Positions 30,349-40,183 of a stretch of 64,000 nucleotides of DNA are shown here, one piece after another (the first letter of the stretch is position 1; each line of letters begins with the position of its first letter). The notes below the pieces were generated by a model. That model ran no database searches, had not been told where the DNA came from, and worked only from the letters and a program-made list of their open reading frames with translations. The position numbers and the translations under genes were made by a program. This stretch comes from Oegoconia quadripuncta (taxonomy: Eukaryota > Arthropoda > Insecta > Lepidoptera > Autostichidae). The DNA is taken from assembly GCA_949316235.1 (NCBI GenBank), contig OX438757.1, forward strand, positions 18,376,005 to 18,440,004, in the 5' to 3' direction.

Positions 30349-30640
30349 ATTCTTTCTTAATTGCGATGCCAATGTTAATATAAGTAGGTATGATTACCCT
30401 AAAAAATTCTTCACCAGAGATAATCTGCGATACTCTGAAATAGATATTATAATTAAACCCACTAAACTGAAGAGTGTAATGTATGTTTGTTTACGAGACT
30501 TAGTTACCCTCCCTTTGGAAATTACCGAGGAGCATTGGGACTCACTTCTGGCCTTGCAAATACAGACCAGGCTGCGCAGGTTTCCTACAATGCAGATATT
30601 TGCCATATACTATAAGTTTAGGCATTCGTTGAAATGCTAA
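30349..30640 (+). CDS. Candidate 3'-terminal exon, unrecognised protein
   Basis: After a splice-acceptor-like 'cctaaacaatttgcag' the frame is open for 96 codons to a stop at 30638-30640. It includes 'YDYPKKFFTRDNLRYSEIDI', 'IIKPTKLKSVMYVCLRDLVT' and 'LPLEITEEHWDSLLALQIQT'. The composition looks protein-like, with charged and hydrophobic residues alternating and no low complexity. There is no suitable start codon near the 5' side, which fits an internal start by splicing. Its frame does not join the 63-bp segment at 30126 in the phase that keeps that segment open. It could equally be a transposon remnant. I do not recognise the family. Confidence 0.35.
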
Positions 30641-30799
30641 TTTCACCATCTGCCTACGACGTATATTCGCTAATGACATATTTGAGGGCTTGAGGGCTTC
30701 ATGGTAGGATGAATTTTTGATATTTTTAAGCAGAACTTTTCAGCTCGTTAACTGTCAGTGCTAAAGAAGGTCCTAAAGACCTTCTTTAAATAAATTTAA

Positions 30800-31065
30800 G
30801 TGAGTCAAAGTCAAAAAAATCTTTTGTAGGTACACCTAAATTATTCATTTTTGAATTTTTTAAGCTACTTTGCTCAAAAGGCGTTTCCCCTGAGACAAAC
30901 AAGAAACTCGAAGGTTTGTTCTGGTTTTTACATTACAAAAAATCAAAAAATTGTGCCTTATATTAAATGTGAAATAGCCTGGCATGCGAACGAGCTGGTT
31001 ATGTCCAGGGATGATTATCATCTAAATATTCTGATTTTTTTTATATATTTTCTCAATAAGTTAAG
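30800..31065 (-). repeat. LINE 3' end (L-delta type)
   Basis: Reverse of the 3' UTR seen at 7757-7998: 'aaaggcgtttcccctgagac', 'aacaagaaactcg' and 'gaaatagcctggcatgcgaa'. Confidence 0.65.
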
Positions 31066-31114
31066 AACTGCCTTCATGGAGCACGGAAGCACGCGTATTG
31101 AAATGCCACTAATG

Positions 31115-31190
31115 GTTACCGATCCAGAACTGACCGCGCCAGATATTGCTTAACTTCGCTAATCGAAAACTCGCACTATGCTTCCAAAAT
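31115..31190 (-). repeat. 5S rRNA-derived segment joined to a SINE-B tail
   Basis: The minus strand reads 'ttttcgattagcgaagttaa', 'gcaatatctggcgcggtcag'. This is the internal control region of 5S rRNA with few changes. It abuts the SINE-B tail at 31191 through 'gatagaatattttggaagca', the same junction as at 38520-38545. Confidence 0.75.
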
Positions 31191-31505
31191 ATTCTATCAT
31201 TATCAGCCCGTAAACATCTCACTGCAGGGATATAGGCCATCCTTCGTATATGAGGGAGTATGGGCCATAGGCCACCACGCTGGCCCAATGCGGATTGGGG
31301 ACTTCACATGCCTTTGAATTTTTATTTCTCAGGCATGCAGGTTTCCTCGCGATGTTTTCCTTCACCGTTTAAGAGCAGTCGGAGAAATGCACGTAATTAA
31401 ATTAAATGAAAAAACTCCTTGGTACATGGCCTGCCTGGGAACTTAACCCGGACCTCCTAAATTGGGAGACCGCGCTTCTTAGCTGCTGAGCCACTGATGC
31501 TCTCT
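31191..31505 (-). repeat. SINE-B, near full length
   Basis: 'attatcagcccgtaaacatc' at the left and 'gctgctgagccactgatgct' at the right. Confidence 0.87.
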
Positions 31506-31924
31506 TCTCCAAAGTATTCTTCTTCTAACTAATTAATTCATATATTCGCATCGCATTTGAATACGCCTCAGTAGAAGTAGAAACTGCTGGAATGACTCGT
31601 TCGAAAGCTCACTACAATCTCTGGAAAACTTAGCGACAAGACAACTCTGAGTACGAGTTCGTGAACGGACACCGCAACTTCGTGTATGGAATGGAAACTT
31701 TTGGCACGCCATGTTAATTTAAAAGCAGTAACATCAGTGCGACAAATAAAATAAATAAATCGTTTATTGCCACATTTGTACCGAACACACATCAGCGCGC
31801 ACTGTAGTAGTGTGAGTGGGTGTGTATGTATGTGTGTGTGAGTCTGTATGTATAATGTAGTACACATATTCGCAGTACAAATATAGATATATCGTAGATA
31901 GCGATAAATTAGCGATGTAATTCA
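31506..31924. other. Mostly unrecognised
   Basis: It has a short LINE-tail-like 'aaataaatcgtttattgcca' at about 31750 and a GT-rich tract at 31800-31850. Nothing coding is recognised. Confidence 0.4.
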
Positions 31925-32720
31925 TAATTTGGACAATCGTATGACTATCATAATACGCAGCGTACTACAAGAAGTGTACCCGGTGACGCTGGTAACGCCG
32001 AAAAATAGCGCGGGGACGTTTATAGTAATGTTAGGTCTGCATATGGAAAATGAATACTCATATTGCAACCAGCCGTCGAAGGGGACGGACCACCACTTAG
32101 CACCTCAACGAGAGTGAGTGACTTTGACTTTTGATTATCACCGACTATTTGCTAAATCCGGTGAGACGTTACTTACTAAGAAGTTGGTTGTGAAATTTGT
32201 AGGGAAAGAATTGTAGACTACTCCGTTTGAATCCCACAAATTGCATGCGAGGGCCAACTTGGAAGGCGTGAAGGGCATGTCAATGTTTACCCTTCACCGG
32301 TAAGCAACTCAGGTTCCATGATCATAATTGATTGATTTGTGTGTGGATAAGTGGTCTATAATTGCCTCCCTAAAGATTCAAGGTAAACGGGCCTATGCTT
32401 CATCAGTGGCAGATCATTACCTCATTCTTTTAAGTCTCTAGTGACATTCTGATATCATATACGCCTATAATAGCTTGACATAATATCGCAATTGCCCGAG
32501 CAAGCCTATACCACGAGAGGCTGCCACCGTCCTAGTTGCTAGCAATGCCCGCGTTTCCCCGACATATACGTAAATGCTGAAGGTTATTAATATAAGAAGG
32601 TAAGACAATGTCTACGTCAAGTAGAGTTCGAAAGGCCCATGCTGCGGTACCATTCTTTTCTTGATCTCGTGGTTTAGCGAGATGGGGACGACGTTCCGGT
32701 CGCTAGCAACGCCCGACTCC
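31925..32720 (+). repeat. Dispersed repeat V, longest copy
   Basis: It aligns with the minus strand of 9728-10240, from 'tgactatcataatacgcag' through 'caggttccatgatcataatt' and 'caagcctataccacgaga' to 'cggtcgctagcaacgcccg'. It contains more internal sequence than the other copies. The 62-codon frame at 31929 has no known motif. The class is unknown. Confidence 0.65.
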
Positions 32721-33249
32721 TCTAACATTTTTATATATTTATTATTATTTTATTTTATTCTGTGTAGTGTGTGACTCAAGTCAGTAAGATCATTGGAGGC
32801 TTCACAGAAAACAGCTTACCTATGCTGCAACTTATGCTGACTAAGAGACCTATTTGGCTTCACTTTTGCCGGCTTATGGGTGAAAAATTATTGTGGTCTC
32901 TATTTATTCTTGTTTGTATTGCCTACATCTTATTTGTTTGTGTTTGTGTCATTTAAATTCGACAAATAATGCAGTCATATATTTAAATACGTCCAACTTT
33001 GTACTATAATAAATTACGTTTAATTAACCCATTTGTGCTACTGCGGCACACACTCGCTCTTTGTATTTTCTAGTCTTTACGTTTATTTGTATGTATATTT
33101 CTTTGTAATTTAAAAACTGTGTAGTTGTGTGAACGCAGTGGCGTAAATAAATGCTTTATCTATCTATCTATCTAATTTATTCTAAATGACTTATATGATG
33201 TCATTCATATATTTATTAGTGTGAAGGTATTTATTTTAGTTTAAATTTT
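32721..33249. other. AT-rich region with LINE-tail-like end
   Basis: It contains a 61-codon frame at 32771-32956 with a hydrophobic end, not recognised. A 3'-UTR-like stretch ends in '(ctat)n' at 33155-33175 after 'cgtaaataaatgctttat'. Confidence 0.4.
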
Positions 33250-33420
33250 CTGTAATTTGTATACGCCCAATCTACTGTTATCTAACTAACCCTATGGTTG
33301 ACTGAAAGAAATCCCTCTATGGGATAACTCCGCCGTTGTTCTCAAATTCTGTATCTATGTAAAACTAATGTATTGCCTTTTTGTACAATAAAGCGTTTAT
33401 ATAAACAAACAAAGACTTAA
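33250..33420 (+). repeat. LINE 3' end
   Basis: 'atccctctatgggataactc' and 'ttgtacaataaagcgtttat' followed by a CAAA-type tail. Confidence 0.6.
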
Positions 33421-33837
33421 CTAACCCCAACATTAAGTTAGTCGCGACTTGAGATACTGTTTTCTTTGTGACCCTAGTTACGATATAGTAAACATGTGGT
33501 TGAAGTAAGTTGTTTGATCAGTGATAAGTTTCCACTTAACTTTAAGTTAATCAAATGTAAAGATATGCCTCTGTACACTTAGATGACTGAGGAAATGGTC
33601 AAGAGGAGATTCTTGATTTCAATTAAATTGATAATGCTTTTAGCATAGAATATTTGTGAGATATTCCATGTAAGCATTAGGACGATGACCATATAAATTT
33701 AAACAAAATTTATAAAAACCCGACAGCGGGTATAAATCCTTTTTTTTTAATTAGCCTCAGTTGTCACACAGCTGGGCAAAAGCCTAAATTGAGTGGGATA
33801 CCTCTATACCGTTCTTCGTACATACAATACATCACAA
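33421..33837. other. No recognised feature
   Basis: AT-rich, no coding signal or repeat family. Confidence 0.4.
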
Positions 33838-34012
33838 CCCAACACAACACAACACAACGCAACGCAACGCAACGCAACGCAACGCAACGCAACGCAACGC
33901 AACGCAACGCAACGCAACGCAACGCAACGCAACGCAACGCAACGCAACGCAACGCAACGCAACCCAACGCAACGCAACGCAACACAACACAACAAAACAC
34001 AATGCAATGCAA
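33838..34012. repeat. (AACGC)n pentanucleotide array
   Basis: About 175 bp of 'aacgc' units with 'aacac' and 'aaccc' variants at the edges. All the long cysteine-rich and QRNAT-type frames here are translations of this array. Confidence 0.97.
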
Positions 34013-34140
34013 TAGCTACAAAAATATATAGTTTCTAAATTGTAACGCGTGTGACGTTATTACTTATAAATAATTTTAAGTTCTATGGACTCTAAATGTT
34101 TATGTTTTTGTTGATTTCTCAGATTCTTAAATAAAACATT
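34013..34140 (+). repeat. Dispersed repeat shared with 23480-23590
   Basis: 'tttctaaattgt', 'taattttaagttctatgg' and 'actctaaatgtttatg' recur. It may be a LINE 3' end. Confidence 0.5.
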
Positions 34141-34182
34141 CAAGTGTTATAGGTTGTAGTACAAATGTAAATAAATATCAAA

Positions 34183-34443
34183 TAATATCTTTTTACACAT
34201 ACACAGCGCCATCTAGTTCCACACTAAGCAACTAGGCTTGTATTATGGATACCAGACGGTTGACAAACTACACAAATATTTATTTATTTTGTAAATAAAT
34301 ACATATATAAATGTAAAACATCCCTAACTCGGGAACACATGTCTGTATTCATCATACAAACATATGCCCCTAGCGGGATTCGAACCCGCGACCTTTTGGT
34401 ATAGCAGTCAGAGTTTCTAACCACTACACCAAATCGTCGTCAA
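34183..34443 (-). repeat. SINE-A, full length
   Basis: 'cagcgccatctagttccaca' on the left, B-box-like 'gcgggattcgaacccgcg' and head 'accactacaccaaatcgtcg' on the right. Confidence 0.88.
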
Positions 34444-35045
34444 ATAGTTTCTTTTGGTTTTTGAAAATACGGGCCCGTAGTTAAGGGAAAGTTTCTTTTT
34501 ACCTTTTTTAATACGGAACCTTAAAATTACATATAATGTCCGAAATGAATTCAGTCTTTATGTCGTACCATTTGAAATCGGTTAAATTAATTAATATACT
34601 GCTCCATCATAATACTATAACAAAATCTTCTTTAAAACATCACCATAAATTCTAAACGTTCATAAGAAATAAACAACATTGTAACATGTCGTTAAATGCA
34701 CATTAAGAATAAATTTATTCCTCGAACCGACTAGAAAACGGTTTAATATATATTTCATAATCATGGCACATCTCTTCCTTATTGCATGGCGCTGTGTTCT
34801 TGCGTTTGTTGTTAGCGAATGTCGCCCTTATTCCATTAGGGTTTGGAGCAAACATTCTCGCTTTAGCGAGTGTTTAAAGGATCCGTAAGGGACGTGACGC
34901 GAGATGCCAGTTTACGCGGGAAAATATATTTTATTAAAATTTTCCATCCTCCCGTTTGTGTTACAGGGCTGACAAAGAATATTCCTTGTTCCAGTTCACG
35001 CAGATGCGATTTAAATTGTTCGATTTTTGTTCACTGTCGACCAAG
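34444..35045. other. Mostly unrecognised
   Basis: At about 34497-34530 a fragment resembles repeat Z ('aatacggaaccttaaaa'). The frame starting at 34870 runs into a SINE-C and is not supported. Confidence 0.4.
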
Positions 35046-35345
35046 GGTCCGTAAACAACATTGGGTTTACGATTCGGAGGTCGCGGGTTCTATCCCCAGC
35101 GGGGTACATGTTTAAGTGGTAGGGCATTATAAATGTCCGCCTGGCTAGCTCCTACCATCTTATCTAAATCTGCCGCCAAGCAGCAATGTTAATAGCATTG
35201 TTGTGTTCCGGTTTTCAGAGATAAGATAGCTAGTCCCCCAAACGTGTTGGGGTTTCCGGGTCTGTACGCTTCCACCTTGGACCTCATCTTCACTTAACAT
35301 CAGGTGTGATTGAGGTCAAGTACCAACCCGTTGTGCATAAAAAAA
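35046..35345 (+). repeat. SINE-C, head truncated
   Basis: It starts at 'ccgtaaacaacattgggttt' and ends with A-rich sequence after 'cgttgtgcat'. Part of the region before 'gtggtagggcatt' is deleted. Confidence 0.83.
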
Positions 35346-35727
35346 GACGTACAAAAATCACTCCATAGAACCGAATCTTCAGAGCTAGTCTTACTCTTAC
35401 TTGGGTTATTACAAATTTCACCAGCATTGTAGCCATTCATTAGACGATTATTTAAATTTCCATTCCAAAAGTGTTTACTTAATAAACTAATTAGAAATAA
35501 CGATTCGACCTATAAATTTTGTGCAAATTTATCTTTCAAATCTGAATAAATACACTTAATCCGATTATTCATAAGGGTCCAGCAAACACGACCTGCGTTG
35601 AAGAACTGGATCAATTTCAGAAATAAGTGTTCTATACGAAAACGTTGAGATATAGTTATCAAGAAAGAATCAAAATGATTAAATAAACAATGTTTTGTAT
35701 TCTTAAATTATTAGTATGGATCCAATG
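35346..35727. other. No recognised feature
   Basis: No repeat family or coding signal recognised. Confidence 0.4.
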
Positions 35728-35980
35728 ACGACATGTTTGGTGTAGTGGTTAGAAACTCTGTTACTATACCAAATGGTCGCGGGTTCGAATCCCGCTAAGG
35801 GCATATGTTTGTATTATGAATATAGACATGTGTTCCCGAGTTATGGATGTTTTTCATACATGTATTTATTTACAAAAAAAAATGTATTTGTGTAGTTTAT
35901 CAACCATCTGGTATCCATAACACAAGCCTAGATGCTTACTGTGGACCTAGATGGCGCTGTGTGTTTGTGAAAAGACATTT
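35728..35980 (+). repeat. SINE-A, full length
   Basis: Head 'gacgacatgtttggtgtagt', B box 'ggttcgaatcccgctaag', end 'ctagatggcgctgtgtgttt'. Confidence 0.88.
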
Positions 35981-36029
35981 ATTTATTTTTATTATTATTA
36001 TTAATGATCCCGATTATTATATCCGATTT

Positions 36030-36175
36030 ACCACCCTCTTTGGTGTAATGGTTGGAAATACTGACTGCTACCTAAATGGCCGCAGGTTTGAATCTCGCTA
36101 GGGGTAGTTTGTATGATGAATACGGACATTTGTGTACCCGATTTATAGATCTTTTCATTTATAATATGTATATAT
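36030..36175 (+). repeat. SINE-A 5' half
   Basis: Head-like 'ctctttggtgtaatggttgg' with a decayed B box ('gtttgaatctcgctagg'). It stops in the middle of the body just before the long inverted repeat. Confidence 0.7.
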
Positions 36176-36201
36176 TTTAATAATATAATAATAAATAATA
36201 A

Positions 36202-36896
36202 ATCCCATCAAAAACAATACTTGTCAAAAAAACCAAGTCTCGCAACTCAGTTGTTCTGCGGTAAAAAGTTGTGAGATCCATGTAATACCAAGTCGGTTGT
36301 TAATTTATTCAGTCTCTACTTAAGCGACTTTCTGTCTTAATACGTCCAGTCTCTAAGACCCCGATCGTGGTCCATAACAATTGAAAATCATTTGTGTCTG
36401 GAATCTCCGTACCCGAAGCATTAAGTTATTACGTAATAATTAACAGCATCTTATAGTGACGCATATCAATATTAAAATTCTTTAATGTTTTATATAAATA
36501 TATCGAGACTTGGCCATCGCACTAAATAATTGAATTTACATGTGTTTTCAGGCGATTGAATTTACACGTCTTTTCAGGCGATGGCCAAGTCTCAATATAT
36601 TTATATAAAACATTAAAGAATTTTAATATTGATATGCGTCACTATAAGATGCTGTTAATTATTACGTAATAACTTAATGCTTCGGGTACGGAGATTCCAG
36701 ACACAAATGATTTTCAATTGTTATGGACCACGATCGGGGTCTTAGAGACTGGACGTATTAAGACAGAAAGTCGCTTAAGTAGAGACTGAATAAATTAACA
36801 ACCGACTTGGTATTACATGGATCTCACAACTTTTTACCGCAGAACAACTGAGTTGCGAGACTTGGTTTTTTTGACAAGTATTGTTTTTGATGGGAT
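36202..36896. repeat. 319-bp inverted repeat with a 57-bp spacer, one mismatch
   Basis: The left arm is 36202-36520 and the right arm 36578-36896. I compared them base by base and find a single difference (36504 C against 36594 A). The spacer holds a direct repeat of 'gaatttaca.gt.ttttcagg'. Neither arm contains an ORF or a repeat family I know. The outer ends 'atcccatcaaaaacaatac' show no clear target duplication. A transcript from either side would fold into a hairpin of about 319 bp. It may be a young foldback element, a hairpin-RNA locus or an assembly palindrome. Confidence 0.95.
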
Positions 36897-37089
36897 CTCA
36901 TTTCTTTTTGTATTTTGTAGATACTTAGGTACTTAAAGTATCAATATTTAATTTATTTAAATTATTTATCCGAACAACGTCCAAATTGTAAGCAAATAAT
37001 ATCAGTAAACCAATGAGAGTAGCCTTTAGTCGTCAAACTAATATAGCAATCGAAATTATCAATGAAAATCGCAAACTTATAGGTAAGAA

Positions 37090-37330
37090 TTCTGGGCACA
37101 TCCGAACAGCATTGGGTCGCTCGCGCGTATGAGCGCGGCTGCTGCTCGCTCGGCGACATTCACCTTTCCGCGCGCCCCGCGCCCTCGCGCTAGCACCGCG
37201 CAGCGCGTAGTAACGGCCCGCGCTCACTCGCTAGCATCGCAGCGCGTGGTATATAATTATACAACCTTACGCACTCGTAATAAGTACGAATACGCACGTA
37301 GGTACGTTTTTTGCATTAATAAATAATTTA
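37090..37330 (+). promoter_or_regulatory. CpG-rich promoter-like patch with a TATA-like motif
   Basis: About 37112-37245 is far richer in C, G and CpG than anything around it ('gcgcgccccgcgccctcg', 'gcaccgcgcagcgcgtag'). It is followed by 'tatataattata' at 37250 and, some 70 bp later, by 'aataaataattt'. Promoter-like sequence, TATA box and poly-A-like signal in this order could be the remains of a solo LTR. The two ORFs over the patch are probably by-products of GC-rich sequence. Confidence 0.4.
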
Positions 37331-37354
37331 ATACACGTGTTTTCATCACCGGAA

Positions 37355-37885
37355 TACCCATTTTTTGCTCGATTTGGCAGGGGCACTACCATGCGCCTAT
37401 ATTTATATGGGACTAGCTTAAACCCGCGGCTTCGCACGCAATAATAATAATTGCCGTAAAATAAAATATTGAAAAATTTAATTAACTGAAGACTTGGCTG
37501 TATGGGCTTAATTTTCTTTGCTGTCTTTTCTAGATTTTTTAGTTTTTCCTTGATTCATACACCAAACACTACTTATATTCCAAATTTGAAGCTTCTAGGT
37601 CTGCTAGAAGTGCCTTAGAATTTTGATGATCGGTGAGTCAGTGACTGACAAAATTAAGAAATTTGACCCCTTATAATTCTTAAAATACTGGTTCAAATTG
37701 AATGAAATTTTAAATATACGTGTCTTTACAATGCCTGCATAGTTACTGAAAATTTCAGTCTTCTATTTTTATCCACAACGAAGTTACAGGGGGTCGAAAA
37801 TGGTCTGAATTGCTTCGAGAAAAGGATGGTACGGCCGTGACGCTTTTTTGCTCGACTTGGTGGGGGCACGGCCGTGCCCCCAGAT
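37355..37885 (+). repeat. Dispersed repeat W with direct-repeat ends
   Basis: 'ttttttgctcgatttggc' at 37361 and 'ttttttgctcgacttggt' at 37844 are direct repeats about 482 bp apart. The second is followed by a perfect 22-bp palindrome centred on 'cacggccgtg' (37861-37882). Between them lie 'actagcttaaacccgcggct' and a non-coding body. The class is uncertain. Confidence 0.5.
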
Positions 37886-37895
37886 ATTTCGGACA

Positions 37896-38106
37896 CTTAC
37901 ACCAATCATCTAGTCCCAAACTAAGCAAAGCTTGTGCTATGGATACTAGATAACGGATAAACATACATAAATATTTATATAAACATCCATGACTCAGGAA
38001 TAAATGTTCATATTCATCACACAAACATTTACCCGTCGCGAGATTCGAACCCGCAACCGTTGGTTTCGCTGACAGGGTCACTATCCACTACACCAATCGG
38101 TCGTCA
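37896..38106 (-). repeat. SINE-A2, full length
   Basis: It is the reverse of 55488-55715: 'acaccaatcatctagtccca' on the left, 'ctacaccaatcggtcgtc' on the right. Confidence 0.83.
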
Positions 38107-38249
38107 ATATATTTAAAAAAATTTTGAGAATCTAAAAAAAATAGAAGATCTGGTATTCATAATATAAGCCTAGTTGCGTTATGTGGAACTGGGTGGGTTG
38201 TGTCCAAGGATATTTATTTATTATTATTATCAATTATCATTATTATTTG

Positions 38250-38525
38250 GCAGCGTAGGTGGCTCAGCGGTTTAGACTCGGTCTCCCAATTTAGGAGGTC
38301 CGGGTTCAATTTCCAGGAAGGCCATGTACCAATGAGTTTTTAAATTTATCCGATTGCTCTTAAATGGTTAAGGAAACATGCATGCTGATAAAAAAAATTC
38401 AAAGACATGTGAAGTCCTCAACCCGCATTGGGCCAGCGTGATGGACTATGGCCCATACTCCCTGACATACTAGGGAAGGCCTATATCCCTGCAGTGGGAT
38501 GTTTACGGGCTGATGATGATAGAAT
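38250..38525 (+). repeat. SINE-B
   Basis: Head 'aggtggctcagcggtttaga', then 'gcccatactccctgacatac' and tail 'gatgtttacgggctgatgat'. Confidence 0.85.
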
Positions 38526-38600
38526 ACTTTGGAAGCACTATTGGTTTTCGATTAGCGAAGTTAAGCAATTATCCTTGAGATGCTTACGGGCTGATGATGA
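38526..38600 (+). repeat. 5S rRNA-derived segment joined to a SINE-B tail
   Basis: 'tttcgattagcgaagttaag' lies directly after the SINE-B tail through 'gaatactttggaagcacta'. It is then followed by another SINE-B-like tail ('gcttacgggctgatgatgat'). Confidence 0.7.
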
Positions 38601-38721
38601 TGCTGATGATATACTAGTCTATCTGGATCATCATCATCAATCTTACCTGCTTGTATTATGTTTAGCATTATTATTTCAATGACAATTTTCATATACATGC
38701 CCATTGTAAACTGAATAAATA

Positions 38722-38960
38722 AAATAAATATCCTTGGACATACACACAACGCCATCTAGTTCCACATTAAGCAACTATAGGCTTGTGTTGTGATACCACA
38801 TGGTTGATATACCACACAAATACATTTTTTTTGTAAATAAATACATTATATAAATGGAAAACATCCATAACTAGGGAACACATGTCTGTATTCATCATAC
38901 AAACATATTCCCCTAGCGGGATTTGAACCCGCAACCTTTTGGTAAAGCAGCAGTATGGTA
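38722..38960 (-). repeat. SINE-A, head truncated
   Basis: 'caacgccatctagttccaca' to 'gggatttgaacccgcaacc'. The extreme head is replaced at about 38955. Confidence 0.83.
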
Positions 38961-39080
38961 TAAATGTTTTCTTTCCGTATTTCATTCTTTCTTTAATAGT
39001 ATCGATGTGTTCCGGTTGTTATAAATGTAGATAAGATAGCCAGTCTCCCAAAATAAAATCCTCATCTTCACTTAACATCA

Positions 39081-39400
39081 GAGACGTTCTTCCCGCTCGA
39101 GGAACTTCGCTCTTCCTTCTGGACACGATTTGCCATGGCCAACATGGAAATCCTTAAATCGGCTTCGGACACAGGTTGGCCGCAGCAAAGATAATCTGTG
39201 CAGGTGGGGCTTCAATGGCGGTGGTGATCGACGCGAGTGCGGAGTCTCCCCGCAGACAATGGATCACCTATTGTCTTGCCCTGCGTGTCCTGACAGCTGC
39301 ACCTTTGACGACCTCCTTAACGCCATAGACAGTGCTGTTAGAGTGGCTATGTTTTGGTCCAATAAATTTTGAAACTTGCCTGGACTTGAAAAGAAGAAGA
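39081..39400 (+). pseudogene. LINE polyprotein C-terminus with cysteine/histidine motif
   Basis: The plus strand reads 'LPSGHDLPWPTWKSLNRLRT', 'QVGRSKDNLCRWGF', then 'CGVSPQTMDHLLSCPACPDS' and ends 'RVAMFWSNKF'. The C-x(10)-H-x(3)-C pattern near the end is found after the reverse transcriptase/RNase H part of several non-LTR elements. The frame is open from about 39083 to a stop at 39372. It is 5'-truncated and followed at once by a SINE-C. The ATG at 39130 is internal. Confidence 0.82.
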
Positions 39401-39416
39401 ACATCAGATGTGGATT

Positions 39417-39745
39417 AACCGCCTCCGTGGCTCAATGTAAACAACATTGGGTTGGATTGGGAGGTCGCGGATTCGATCCCCAGCGGGGTACATGTTTAAG
39501 TACTCGGTTTGGTTGGTGGTAGGGCATTTTAAATGTCCGCCTGGCTAGCTACCACCATCTTATCTAAATCTGCCGCCAAGCAGCAATGTTAATAGCATTG
39601 TTGTGTTCCGGTTGTCAGAGATAAGATAGCCAGTCCCTCAAATGTGTTGGGGTTTCCGGGTCAGTACGATTCCACCTTTGACCTCATCTTCACCTAACAT
39701 CAGGTGTGATTGAGGTCAAGTGCAAACTCAGTTGAGTAAAAAAAA
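39417..39745 (+). repeat. SINE-C, full length
   Basis: Head 'accgcctccgtggctcaatg', B box 'gcggattcgatccccagc', A-rich end at 39735-39747. A further 80-bp SINE-C fragment is at 39002-39080. Confidence 0.87.
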
Positions 39746-40050
39746 AACTTCTTTATGACTTAGATCCGTCGTAATGTGCATATCCTCTCCCTTCTTTACA
39801 AGATCCTTAGTAATCCTGTTGCTCCCGAGTACCTCCGCTCCCGTTTCACCCTGTTACCTCCTCCTTCCCGATCCAGACGTCCTTGCTTAACTAAAACCCT
39901 AACCTATCCCTTGTCAAATTCCAATTTCTTTTTTAAGTCGTACACAGTACGAGCTGCACAGTTGTGGAACAAGCTTCCTGCACAGATCCAAGAGAGTCCC
40001 TCCGTCCAAGTTTTCAAGAAGAGGCTAAAAGAGCACTATCATTCTATCGG
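39746..40050 (+). pseudogene. CR1/Jockey-like LINE C-terminus
   Basis: The plus-strand frame includes 'NVHILSLLYKILSNPVAPEY'-type sequence from about 39772, then 'LRSRFTLLPPPSRSRRPCLT', 'YTVRAAQLWNKLPAQIQESP' and 'SVQVFKKRLKEHY'. This is the end of a non-LTR reverse transcriptase polyprotein. The reading frame runs on into the adjacent inverted-repeat sequence, which is not LINE-like, so the family's own stop has been replaced. Confidence 0.82.
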
Positions 40051-40054
40051 GTCG

Positions 40055-40183
40055 GGTGGCGATTCACACCACAAACGGTTCGCACCGCGGTGCGAAACGA
40101 CCCATTCAATTTTTGAAGAGCCCCTTTCGCACCGGTGGTGTGAATCGCCACCTGCAAATTTTGAATGGGTCGATTCGCACCAC
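40055..40183. repeat. Interleaved inverted repeats inside a LINE end
   Basis: Two pairs of inverted repeats are interlaced: 40055-40072 with 40135-40152 (18 bp, perfect, 'ggtggcgattcacaccac') and about 40098-40114 with 40156-40172 ('cgacccattcaa' core). A palindrome 'ttcgcaccgcggtgcgaa' lies at 40079-40096. The order A-C-A'-C' cannot form both stems as a simple hairpin but could form a pseudoknot in RNA. Confidence 0.8.

Noticed and set aside
33838..34012. Cysteine-rich or QRNAT repeat proteins of about 80 residues
   Set aside because: They are translations of the (AACGC)n array, open in several frames on both strands because the unit has no stop codon.
34870..35115. 81-codon frame
   Set aside because: Its second half is the head of a SINE-C, so the frame is a fusion by chance.
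36202..36896. LTR pair or tandem duplication
   Set aside because: The two 319-bp copies are inverted, not direct.
37129..37326. Arginine/alanine-rich 65-codon protein
   Set aside because: GC-rich sequence keeps several frames open. There is no motif, and the patch looks like promoter or LTR sequence.
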